From Actinomycetes bacterium (GTDB lineage Bacteria > Actinomycetota > Actinomycetes > Actinomycetales > Cellulomonadaceae), in contig JAEYXM010000222.1 of the NCBI GenBank assembly GCA_023428465.1, positions 1 through 5,481 of the forward strand: a DNA stretch of 5,481 nucleotides. The letters are read 5' to 3'. Positions 1-5,476 of this stretch are shown here, piece after piece. The translations under genes were made by a program, and so were the position numbers. Within the stretch, counting starts at the first letter, position 1, and every line of letters begins with the position of its first letter. A model generated the notes under the pieces. It saw only the letters and a list, made by a program, of their open reading frames with translations, was not told the origin of the DNA and searched no databases.

Positions 1-483
1 GCCCAGCGCCGCCGCGAGCGCCACGTGCCGCGGGCCGAGCCGGATGCCCTCCGGCAGGAGCACCTGCCCGGCGCGTGCGTCCACGCCCGCGGCCCGCACA
101 CCCTCGCCGGGTCGGACGCCGCCGCGCAGCACGACCTGCGCGCGCCCGCGGTCGGTGTCGCCGAGCGCGACCACGGTGTCCGCACCGATCGGCAGCGGGG
201 CGCCCGCCGCGACCAGCACCGCACTTCCCGGCGCGAGGTGCGCGCGGGCCGACGCCGCGAGGGCGTCCCAGGCGACGGGCAGCTGCGCGTCCCAGCCGGG
301 CGCGTCGGACGAGCGCACCGCGTAGCCGTCGCGGTCCGCGAGCGCGAACGCAGGGACGTCCCGCTCGGCCACCAGGTCCTCCGCGAGCACGCTCCCGGCG
401 GCGTCGGCCAGCACCACGTCCAGCGGCTCGGTGGGGTGCGCCGTCGCGAGCACGGCGGCGACCTGGTCCGAGACCGATCTCAT
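1..483 (-). CDS. moeA: Molybdopterin molybdenumtransferase (MoeA/Glp family), N-terminal part, cut by window edge
   Basis: The family inserts molybdate into adenylylated molybdopterin in the last step of cytoplasmic molybdenum cofactor synthesis. The minus frame from ATG at 483 stays open to base 1 and gives 161 residues, roughly the first 40% of a usual 400-residue MoeA. Family landmarks in order are a helical start (MRSVSDQVAAVLA), VPAF at 43-46, DGYAVRS at 52-58, the PLPIGADTVV segment at 96-105 and G-x-x-VRAAG-x-D around 126-135. D52 probably corresponds to the conserved Asp of the AMDGYA motif. Two usually conserved spots differ: SAMDGY reads ADRDGY, and the GED after VRxxG reads GVD. 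The molybdopterin-binding C-terminal domain lies outside the window. A weak GGTGGG sits 6 bases before the ATG. The gene follows galU on the same strand by 52 bases, so it is probably co-transcribed. The family call is firm; which paralogue it is cannot be told. Confidence 0.9.
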   Translation of the reverse strand, partial: MRSVSDQVAAVLATAHPTEPLDVVLADAAGSVLAEDLVAERDVPAFALADRDGYAVRSSDAPGWDAQLPVAWDALAASARAHLAPGSAVLVAAGAPLPIGADTVVALGDTDRGRAQVVLRGGVRPGEGVRAAGVDARAGQVLLPEGIRLGPRHVALAAALG

Positions 484-535
484 CGGTGGCCCACCGGCCC
501 ACCGACGACCCTGACGTGCGCGGGTCGGGCGGGCG

Positions 536-1435
536 TCACTCGTCCCAGCTGTCGACGTACTCGAGCAGCCAGTCGCGCAGGTCCCCGCCCAGGTCGGGAC
601 GGTCCAGCGCGATCTGGATCACAGCCTTGAGGTAGGACAGCCGGTCACCCGTGTCGTAGCGACGGCCGCGGAAGACGACGCCGTACACGCCGCCGCCCTC
701 CTCCGCCGGCATCGACGCGAGCGTCGCGAGCGCGTCCGTCAGCTGGATCTCCCCGGCCCGCCCGGGCTCGGTGCGCTCGAGGACCTCGAAGACCGCCGGG
801 TGCAGGACGTACCGGCCGATGACCGCGAGGTTGCTGGGCGCGCGGGCCGGGTCCGGCTTCTCGACGAGACCCGTGACGCGGACGTGCGTGGCCGTCTCGT
901 GCTCGAGGGGCTCGACCGCGGCGCAGCCGTACGCCTCGACCTCGTCGGGCTCGACCTCGAGGAGAGCCACCACGGACCCGCCCGTGCGGGCCTGCAGCTC
1001 CATCATCTCGGTGAGCAGGTGCTCGCGCTCGTCGATCAGGTCGTCGCCGAGCAGCACCGCGAACGGCTCGGCGCCGACGTGGCGGCGTGCGCACTGCACG
1101 GCGTGGCCCAGGCCCTTCGGGTAGCCCTGCCGCACGAAGTGCACGTCGGCCAGCTCCGTGGAGCGGCGCACCTGCGCGAGGCGGTACTCGTCGCCCTTCG
1201 CCTCGAGGATCGCCTCGAGCTCGGGGACGGCGTCGAAGTGGTCGTCCAGGCTGCGCTTCGACCGGCCGGTGATCATCAGGACGTCGTCGAGCCCGGCCCG
1301 GACGGCCTCCTCGACCACGTACTGGATCGCCGGCTTGTCGACGATCGGCAGCATCTCCTTCGGGGTGGACTTCGTGGCCGGCAGGAACCTGGTGCCGAGA
1401 CCAGCGGCTGGGATCACGGCTTTGCGGATCGTCAT
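536..1435 (-). CDS. galU: UTP-glucose-1-phosphate uridylyltransferase
   Basis: GalU makes UDP-glucose from UTP and glucose-1-phosphate in the cytoplasm, feeding polysaccharide, glycolipid and trehalose synthesis. The product is 299 residues, normal for bacterial GalU. The nucleotide-binding signature GLGTRFLPATKSTPKEML spans 12-29, with the conserved Lys at K26. The GLGHAV motif is at 108-113, the metal-binding GDD at 130-132, EKP at 192-194 (K193), GRY at 207-209 and a YDTGDRLSYLKA segment near the C-terminus. I chose ATG at 1435 because the protein then begins MTIRKAVIPAAGLGTRF, the usual GalU start. An in-frame ATG at 1519 would add 28 non-conserved residues and run through the palindromic promoter region. 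No Shine-Dalgarno is visible, but a TAGCCT hexamer lies 7 bases upstream, which suggests a leaderless mRNA. The gene is divergent from the cyclo-ligase and precedes moeA, the order also seen in mycobacteria. Confidence 0.97.
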   Translation of the reverse strand: MTIRKAVIPAAGLGTRFLPATKSTPKEMLPIVDKPAIQYVVEEAVRAGLDDVLMITGRSKRSLDDHFDAVPELEAILEAKGDEYRLAQVRRSTELADVHFVRQGYPKGLGHAVQCARRHVGAEPFAVLLGDDLIDEREHLLTEMMELQARTGGSVVALLEVEPDEVEAYGCAAVEPLEHETATHVRVTGLVEKPDPARAPSNLAVIGRYVLHPAVFEVLERTEPGRAGEIQLTDALATLASMPAEEGGGVYGVVFRGRRYDTGDRLSYLKAVIQIALDRPDLGGDLRDWLLEYVDSWDE

Positions 1436-1442
1436 GTCAGGC

Positions 1443-1448
1443 AGGCTA
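1443..1448 (-). promoter_or_regulatory. Candidate -10 box of galU (leaderless)
   Basis: On the minus strand the hexamer TAGCCT fits the actinobacterial TANNNT -10 pattern. It is followed by 7 bases and then the galU ATG, so transcription would start at or next to the start codon. No convincing -35 hexamer was found 16-19 bases further upstream, which is common in high-GC actinomycetes. This is inference from spacing and the absence of a ribosome binding site. Confidence 0.5.
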
Positions 1449-1508
1449 GCGGGACTGCGCGCCGGTGGCGCCACAACGCGCGAAGTCGGTTCCTGACCCG
1501 GTACCAAC

Positions 1509-1534
1509 TCAGGTTCCACCCGGGTGGAACTTGA
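1509..1534. promoter_or_regulatory. Perfect 18-bp palindrome, likely operator in the galU/cyclo-ligase divergent region
   Basis: GTTCCACCCGGGTGGAAC at 1513-1530 is a perfect inverted repeat with no spacer. Allowing one mismatched pair (1512/1531), the symmetry extends to 1509-1534 (outer TCA and TGA), giving 12 of 13 matching pairs. Lacking a loop and a T-run, it looks like a binding site for a dimeric DNA-binding protein, not a terminator. Its centre lies about 67 bases before the proposed cyclo-ligase transcription start and about 86 bases before the galU start, so it is upstream of both core promoters. I do not recognise the regulator. Confidence 0.6.
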
Positions 1535-1576
1535 TCACCCACGGGCTGCCATCCGTTTTCCGGACGGTTTCTTTGC

Positions 1577-1582
1577 CATGAT
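1577..1582 (+). promoter_or_regulatory. Candidate -10 box of the cyclo-ligase gene
   Basis: CATGAT matches the TATAAT consensus at four of six positions. It ends 6 bases before the GTG at 1589, so transcription could begin at that GTG and give a leaderless message. The -35 region is weak; CGTTTT at 1554-1559 is the best-spaced candidate. No Shine-Dalgarno precedes either possible start. Inference only. Confidence 0.35.
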
Positions 1583-2239
1583 GTGACCGTGAGCACGTCC
1601 GCGCAGCCGTACCCCACGCACGTCGCGGGACTCGAGGTCCGTGAGATCAAGGACCAGCTCCGCCGCGCGATCCGCGCCGAGCGCGCCCGCCTGAGCGAGT
1701 CGGCCCGGGCGCGCGCCGGGACCGGGTTCGCGGTCGTCGTCGGCGACCTTCCCGAGGTGCGGGCGGCCCGCACGGTGGCGGCGTACGTCTCCCGGCCGAC
1801 CGAGCCGGACACCCTGCCGCTGCTCGAACGGCTCGCCGCCCGGGGCACGCGCATCCTGCTGCCCGTCCTCGGCACGGGGCTGCAGCGCGACTGGGCCTGG
1901 TACACGACGCCCGACGAGCTGCAGGTCCGCGCGCCGGGCCGCCCCGCCGAGCCCCCCGGGCCCACGCTGGGCGCGCAGGCCCTCGGCGACGCCGAGGCGA
2001 TCATCGCCCCCGCGCTCGCGGTGGACACGTCGGGCTGCCGGCTCGGGCAGGGCGGCGGCTGGTACGACCGGGTGCTCGAGTACGCGCCGTCGTCCGCGCT
2101 CGTCGTCGCCATGGTCTACCCGGACGAGGTGTACGACGCCGCCACGCGCCCCCTGCCGCGCGAGGGCCACGACCGCACGGTGCAGGTCGTCGCGACGCCC
2201 ACCGGCTGCCGGCGGCTCGGGGTGGGCGCCGAGGCCTGA
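1583..2239 (+). CDS. 5-formyltetrahydrofolate cyclo-ligase (MTHFS family)
   Basis: The enzyme converts 5-formyl-THF to 5,10-methenyl-THF using ATP, recycling the storage folate in the cytoplasm. The product is 218 residues, slightly above the usual 180-200 because of a non-conserved N-terminal extension. Family marks are the basic helix KDQLRRAIRAERARLS at 23-38, the RPTEPDT segment at 71-77, the strand TRILLPVL at 89-96, APALAVD at 142-148, the glycine-rich nucleotide/substrate loop GCRLGQGGGWYDR at 151-163 and a late HD pair at 196-197. Two in-frame GTG codons (1583 and 1589) can start it. The second gives 216 residues and has a -10-like box 6 bases upstream, so it may be the real start. 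If transcription began further upstream, an ATG-ATG-TGA mini-frame at 1578-1586 would overlap the first GTG. The gene is divergent from galU and ends 4 bases from the acylase stop. The family call is strong. Confidence 0.93.
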   Translation: MTVSTSAQPYPTHVAGLEVREIKDQLRRAIRAERARLSESARARAGTGFAVVVGDLPEVRAARTVAAYVSRPTEPDTLPLLERLAARGTRILLPVLGTGLQRDWAWYTTPDELQVRAPGRPAEPPGPTLGAQALGDAEAIIAPALAVDTSGCRLGQGGGWYDRVLEYAPSSALVVAMVYPDEVYDAATRPLPREGHDRTVQVVATPTGCRRLGVGAEA

Positions 2240-2258
2240 GGCCTCAGTCGTCCTCGGC
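2228..2258. terminator. Nested inverted repeats at the convergent gene junction, possible bidirectional terminator
   Basis: A perfect 12-bp palindrome CTGAGGCCTCAG (2236-2247) contains both the TGA stop of the cyclo-ligase and the stop of the acylase gene on the opposite strand. An outer 7-bp stem, GCCGAGG (2228-2234) with CCTCGGC (2252-2258), encloses it. An alternative pairing is GAGGCC (2231-2236) with GGCCTC (2240-2245) around a TGA loop. The hairpin would form in both transcripts. No T-run follows in either direction, so it is not a classical intrinsic terminator. The role is inferred from position. Confidence 0.4.
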
Positions 2259-4826
2259 CGGCGCCGGCTCGAGCGTCAGCGTGCGCACCGAGGCGTCCTC
2301 GACCTGGGCGCGCGTGAACGGCCACGCGTAGGTGTTGCCCGCCGCCCACGCCGCGAACTGGTCGGTGTAGTGGGAGCTGCCCGGGTGGCCCGAGGTGCCG
2401 GTCATCGTCACCCACGTCGACGCGTCGAGGTCCGCGAGGTCCACGACCATGCGCATCGACGGGGCCGCCGTCACGCCGAACGAGTCCGTGGCAGCGTCCC
2501 ACGCGGTCGCGTTGACGATCGACGAGCCGCCGTCGACGCCGAGCGGCGTCGGGTTGACCAGGCGGCGCACCGGCATCGGGACGGACTCCCCGCCGAGCAC
2601 CGGGTGCTGCGGCGCCGCCGCGTGCAGGTTGCCCCACCGCCAGTCGCCGACGTCCTTGCCGAGCGCGACCGTCAGCTCGAGGCGGGCCGTCTCCATGGCC
2701 CGGACCAGGATCTCGTCGCGGCTCTCCACCACGGTGATCGTGCGCCGGTCGTCCCACCAGAGGCTCTGCGGGTCGTCGAGGAGCTCGACCACGACCTGGA
2801 GCCAGCGGCTGCCACCGTCGGGCCACAGCTCCTCGGGCAGGTCGTCGTGGAACGTCAGGTCCAGGATGTTGTCCCACACGGCCGCGAAGTACGCGGCCGC
2901 AGGCGAGTCGGCGGTCTGCTGGAAGTCCCACTCACGGAGCAGGTCGATCGCCTCGTCCGTGAACGCGTCCGGGCGTCCGGCCGTGACGAGAGTGGGGACG
3001 AGCGCCTCCGCGTAGGGGTTGTACGCGTCGCTCTGCCACTCGCCCATGAGCTCGACGTCGATGGGCGTGCCCGCCTCGATCGCCTCGTCGAGCATCGTCT
3101 GGATCCGGTCGGACCGGTACCCGTAGTCCCAGTCGGACGTGAGGTACGGCCCGCTGCCCGCGGGCGCGACCGCCTGGTTCGCGGCGACCACGTAGCCGGG
3201 CGCCGGGTCCACCACGGCGGGCAGGGCGGCGGGGTCCACGAACCCGTCCGCCCAGTCGTAGCGGGAGTCCCAGCCAGGCCGCGGCCACGTGCCGTCGGAC
3301 GGCACCGGGCCGTCGGGGACGGCGGCGCGGATGGGCACGCGGCCGGGTGCCTGGTAGCCGATGTGCCCGTCGGCCGTGGCGAAGACGATGTTCTGCGCCG
3401 GCACCGCGAACAGGGCCGCGGCATCGGCGATGTCCTCGGCGTCGCGCGCGGTGTTCAGCGCGAAGACGGCGTCCGCGGTCCGTCCGGGCTCGAGCGCGGT
3501 CCAGGCGAGCGAGACCTGCGTGCCGGGGCGCGCGCCCTGGCGCGTCGGCGAGGCGGCCAGGCGGGCGACGTCGAGCGCGTCGGAGACGATCGGGCCGTGG
3601 AACGTCGAGCGGATCTCGATCGTGACGGGGTCGGCGCCGTTGACCTCGATGATCTCGGTGCGCGTCTCGAGCGGCAGCTGGGCGCCGTCCTTCAGGTAGG
3701 TGCCCGCCTCCGCGTCGACCCGCTCCAGGAAGAAGTCCGAGACGTCGGCGCCCATGTTCGTCAGACCCCAGGCCAGGTCGGAGTTGTGGCCGATGATCAC
3801 GCCGGGGAAGCCCGCGAACGTGAACCCGGAGACCTCGAACGGGCAGGCTGGGCTCACCTCGGTGCAGTACAGGCCCATCTGTGACCAGATGCCGGGCGCG
3901 GAGATCGCCAGGTGGGGGTCGTTCGCCAGGAGCGGCCCGCCGGTCGCGGTGTGCTCGCCGGCCACGACCCACGAGTTGGAGCCGATGCCGTCGCCGTCGC
4001 CCACGAGGTGCGGGACGGCGTCCAGGAGCTCGTCGACGTCGGCCAGCGCAGCCTCGAGATCGTCCGAGAGCATCGGGACCGTGGTGGTGTCGGACACCGT
4101 GTCGGGGTCCGCGCCCGGGCCGGTCACCTGGACGATCGGGGCGTGGTCGGCGGGGTAGGCGGGGAACAGGTCGTCCACGAGGGCGACGTCGCGCAGGGAC
4201 GCGTAGGCCAGGCCGCGGTCGAGCTCGTCGTCGTAGTTGCCGCGCAGGTCCCAGGCCATCGCCTTGAGCCACGCGAGGGAGTCGACCGGCTCCCACGGCT
4301 CCGGGCTGCCCACGTCGACCTGCATGCCGAGGATCGTGTACTCCACGGCGAGGCTCGCGGTCTCGCGGGTGTCGAGGTAGGCGTTCACCCCGTCGGCGTA
4401 CGCCTGGAGGTAGGCCTGCGTCTCCGCCGAGAGCTGCGACAGCTCCCGCTCGGCGACACGGCGCCACCCCATGGTGCGGACCGCGATGTCGGCCTCCAGG
4501 GCCGCGTCGTTCTCCCCGACCAGCTCCGACAGCCGTCCTGCGGTGACGTGGCGGCGGTAGTCCATCTCGAAGAAGCGGTCCTGTGCGTGCACGAAGCCCT
4601 GGGCCATGAACAGGTCGGTGGCGCTCGAGGCGTAGATGCTCGGGACGCCACGGTCGTCGCGGTAGACCGTCACCTCGCCCTCGAGCCCGGGGACCCGGAG
4701 GCTGCCCGAGTGCTCCGGCAGCGGTCGCCGGACGACGGTCACCGCGACCGCGACGACGGCGATGAGGGCGAGCGCCAGCACCACGGCGACGATGATCACC
4801 ACGCGCAGGGTCCGGCTCCGGGGCAC
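2244..4826 (-). CDS. Penicillin acylase family Ntn hydrolase (S45), membrane-anchored
   Basis: Members are autoprocessed N-terminal-nucleophile amidases that split N-acyl bonds in substrates such as beta-lactams or acyl-homoserine lactones; the substrate here cannot be read. GTG at 4826 gives 860 residues: RSRTLR, one hydrophobic helix (9-32), then an extracytoplasmic enzyme. The alpha-chain motif QGFVHAQDRFFEMDYRRH spans 76-93. A linker (about 240-282) ends in Gly282; Ser283 of SNSWVV is the predicted nucleophile and beta-chain start. H305 (NDPHL) is beta-23, where PvdQ has its conserved His. N550 (beta-268, in AANQAV) is the likely oxyanion-hole Asn, R571/R574 the likely Arg, and D361/D364 resemble calcium ligands. 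The only cysteines, C321 and C328, probably form a disulfide. The frame is open further upstream to an ATG at 5456, but that part is low-complexity Arg/Ala/Gly and crosses the CIRCE/FmdB region. No Shine-Dalgarno; TACTCT lies 6 bases before GTG. The family call is firm. Confidence 0.93.
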   Translation of the reverse strand: MPRSRTLRVVIIVAVVLALALIAVVAVAVTVVRRPLPEHSGSLRVPGLEGEVTVYRDDRGVPSIYASSATDLFMAQGFVHAQDRFFEMDYRRHVTAGRLSELVGENDAALEADIAVRTMGWRRVAERELSQLSAETQAYLQAYADGVNAYLDTRETASLAVEYTILGMQVDVGSPEPWEPVDSLAWLKAMAWDLRGNYDDELDRGLAYASLRDVALVDDLFPAYPADHAPIVQVTGPGADPDTVSDTTTVPMLSDDLEAALADVDELLDAVPHLVGDGDGIGSNSWVVAGEHTATGGPLLANDPHLAISAPGIWSQMGLYCTEVSPACPFEVSGFTFAGFPGVIIGHNSDLAWGLTNMGADVSDFFLERVDAEAGTYLKDGAQLPLETRTEIIEVNGADPVTIEIRSTFHGPIVSDALDVARLAASPTRQGARPGTQVSLAWTALEPGRTADAVFALNTARDAEDIADAAALFAVPAQNIVFATADGHIGYQAPGRVPIRAAVPDGPVPSDGTWPRPGWDSRYDWADGFVDPAALPAVVDPAPGYVVAANQAVAPAGSGPYLTSDWDYGYRSDRIQTMLDEAIEAGTPIDVELMGEWQSDAYNPYAEALVPTLVTAGRPDAFTDEAIDLLREWDFQQTADSPAAAYFAAVWDNILDLTFHDDLPEELWPDGGSRWLQVVVELLDDPQSLWWDDRRTITVVESRDEILVRAMETARLELTVALGKDVGDWRWGNLHAAAPQHPVLGGESVPMPVRRLVNPTPLGVDGGSSIVNATAWDAATDSFGVTAAPSMRMVVDLADLDASTWVTMTGTSGHPGSSHYTDQFAAWAAGNTYAWPFTRAQVEDASVRTLTLEPAPAEDD

Positions 4827-4832
4827 GGTGCG

Positions 4833-4838
4833 AGAGTA
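4833..4838 (-). promoter_or_regulatory. Candidate -10 box of the acylase gene (leaderless)
   Basis: On the minus strand TACTCT fits TANNNT and is followed by CGCACC and then the GTG start, a 6-base spacing typical of actinobacterial leaderless promoters. No Shine-Dalgarno lies before the GTG. The -35 position is GC-rich and not recognisable. This box also supports the choice of GTG at 4826 as the start. Confidence 0.5.
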
Positions 4839-4945
4839 ACCGGTCGCCGCCTGGCCCGGGCCCCGCGGCCCACCGGGCCCGTCCCGCCACCAGGCCCACC
4901 GGGGCCGGGCGCGGACGCAGGTGTGCAGCGGCGGCGTCGGGCGCG

Positions 4946-4951
4946 TACCAT
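4946..4951 (+). promoter_or_regulatory. Candidate -10 box of the FmdB/Ruc-like gene
   Basis: TACCAT fits TANNNT, and its last base is the first base of the CIRCE element. Transcription would start near 4958, inside the operator, so bound HrcA would block initiation. The -35 region around 4921-4928 is weak. The predicted 5' leader is about 109 bases. Confidence 0.6.
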
Positions 4952-4977
4952 TGGCACTCAGAACGGCTGAGTGCCAA
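4951..4977. promoter_or_regulatory. CIRCE element (HrcA operator)
   Basis: TTGGCACTC, nine bases, GAGTGCCAA: this is the CIRCE arrangement (consensus TTAGCACTC-N9-GAGTGCTAA) with one compensated change in each arm. The symmetry extends two bases inward on each side, giving 11-bp perfect arms around a 5-base centre AACGG. HrcA binds CIRCE as a repressor and releases it on heat shock or protein-folding stress. The site overlaps the proposed promoter of the FmdB/Ruc-like gene and lies 124 bases from the acylase start. The hrcA gene itself is not in the window. Confidence 0.95.
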
Positions 4978-5025
4978 CCCCGTGTGCCGGCGGACCCGCC
5001 GGGCCTGGCCGGGTGTGCGGCCCCG

Positions 5026-5058
5026 CCGGAGCCAGAGCCAGGCCGGAGCAGAGCCAGG
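5026..5058 (+). repeat. Imperfect tandem duplication in the leader of the FmdB/Ruc-like gene
   Basis: CCGGAGCCAGAGCCAGG (5026-5042) is followed directly by CCGGAGCAGAGCCAGG (5043-5058), identical except for one missing C. The second copy supplies the AGG that begins the AGGAGG Shine-Dalgarno at 5056-5061. The rest of the leader holds a small hairpin, CCGGCG (4987-4992) with CGCCGG (4997-5002) around GACC. Function unknown. Confidence 0.7.
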
Positions 5059-5066
5059 AGGGTGCC

Positions 5067-5417
5067 GTGCCCACGTACTCCTATGCGTGCACCGCATGCG
5101 ACCACCGCTTCGACGCGCAGCAGTCGTTCTCCGACGCCGCGCTGACCACGTGCCCCGAGTGCACGGGCACGCTGCGCAAGCTCTTCGGGAACGTCGGCGT
5201 CGTCTTCAAGGGCCCGGGCTTCTACCGGACCGACGCGCGGGCCGGCCACGGGCGCAGCAGCAGCGGCGGCAGCAGGACCACCTCGTCCAGCTCGTCGAGC
5301 TCGTCGTCGTCCAGCTCCTCGTCGTCGAGCACGTCGCCGGCGAGCACCTCGAGCACGAGCACGACGACGTCCGGCTCGTCGAGCAGCCCGGCCGCAGCAC
5401 CGGCGGCCACGGCCTGA
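5067..5417 (+). CDS. FmdB-family zinc-ribbon protein with serine-rich disordered tail, Ruc-like redox chaperone
   Basis: The product is 116 residues. GTG at 5067 is chosen because AGGAGG (5056-5061) sits 5 bases upstream and the protein then begins MPTYSYACTAC, the usual FmdB start; an in-frame ATG at 4971 lies within CIRCE. Residues 1-55 form the zinc ribbon, with C8-x2-C11 and C29-x2-C32 as the four ligands, followed by LRKLFGNVGVVFKGPGFYRTD. Residues 64-116 are low complexity: 30 of 53 are serine, including 16 in a row (73-88), ending in an Ala/Pro-rich tail. M. tuberculosis Rv0991c (Ruc), a serine-rich FmdB protein beside the same cyclo-ligase, galU and moeA genes, is known as an HrcA-controlled chaperone. 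Oxidation of its zinc cysteines activates it, and it prevents aggregation and passes clients to the DnaK system. The upstream CIRCE here supports the same role by inference. A generic FmdB regulator is the alternative. Probably cytoplasmic, since no signal peptide is seen. Confidence 0.92.
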   Translation: MPTYSYACTACDHRFDAQQSFSDAALTTCPECTGTLRKLFGNVGVVFKGPGFYRTDARAGHGRSSSGGSRTTSSSSSSSSSSSSSSSSTSPASTSSTSTTTSGSSSSPAAAPAATA

Positions 5418-5448
5418 CGCCGGCGCCGGTCCCGGGGCCGGCCAGGTT

Positions 5449-5476
5449 CCGTCCACAGGGCCGAGCCGTCCACAGG
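5449..5476 (+). repeat. Direct repeat CCGTCCACAGG, DnaA-box-like
   Basis: The 11-base sequence occurs at 5449-5459 and again at 5466-5476, a 17-base period. Each copy contains CCGTCCACA, matching the actinobacterial DnaA box TTGTCCACA at 7 of 9 positions. The repeats lie between the FmdB/Ruc-like gene and whatever follows beyond the right edge. They may be regulatory for the next gene or fortuitous. Confidence 0.4.

Noticed and set aside
484..505. CGGTGGCCCACCGG inverted and tandem repeats before moeA as an operator
   Set aside because: Six-base arms with a one-base centre in very GC-rich DNA, overlapping the probable ribosome site; too weak to call.
1436..1519. N-terminal extension of galU from ATG at 1519
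   Set aside because: The extra 28 residues are not conserved in GalU, and the stretch carries the candidate -10 box and part of the palindrome. The family start MTIRKAVIPAAG fits ATG 1435.
536..2170. Several 117-244 residue frames opposite galU and the cyclo-ligase
   Set aside because: Composition-driven shadows; the opposite-strand frames carry complete family motifs.
2370..3884. 504-residue open frame on the plus strand inside the acylase gene
   Set aside because: Arg/Val/Asp/Gly-rich translation with no recognisable motif; a typical antisense shadow in high-GC DNA opposite a well-supported gene.
4867..4903. Direct repeat GGCCCACCGGG (4867-4877 and 4893-4903) upstream of the acylase
   Set aside because: Exact 11-base repeat but of very low complexity in a GC-rich spacer; similar strings recur near 488-504, so chance is likely.
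5418..5445. GC-rich self-complementary stretch after the FmdB/Ruc-like stop as a terminator
   Set aside because: Arms pair with a mismatch and almost no loop, and no T-run follows; a terminator cannot be supported.
4827..5456. Extension of the acylase frame up to ATG 5456
   Set aside because: The translation is Arg/Ala/Gly-rich low complexity. It crosses CIRCE and runs antisense to the FmdB/Ruc-like gene, while the hydrophobic anchor directly follows GTG 4826.
5222..5473. Acidic minus-strand frame (Asp/Glu/Leu-rich) opposite the Ser tract
   Set aside because: It is the reverse complement of the TCG/AGC serine codons and has no family features or ribosome site.
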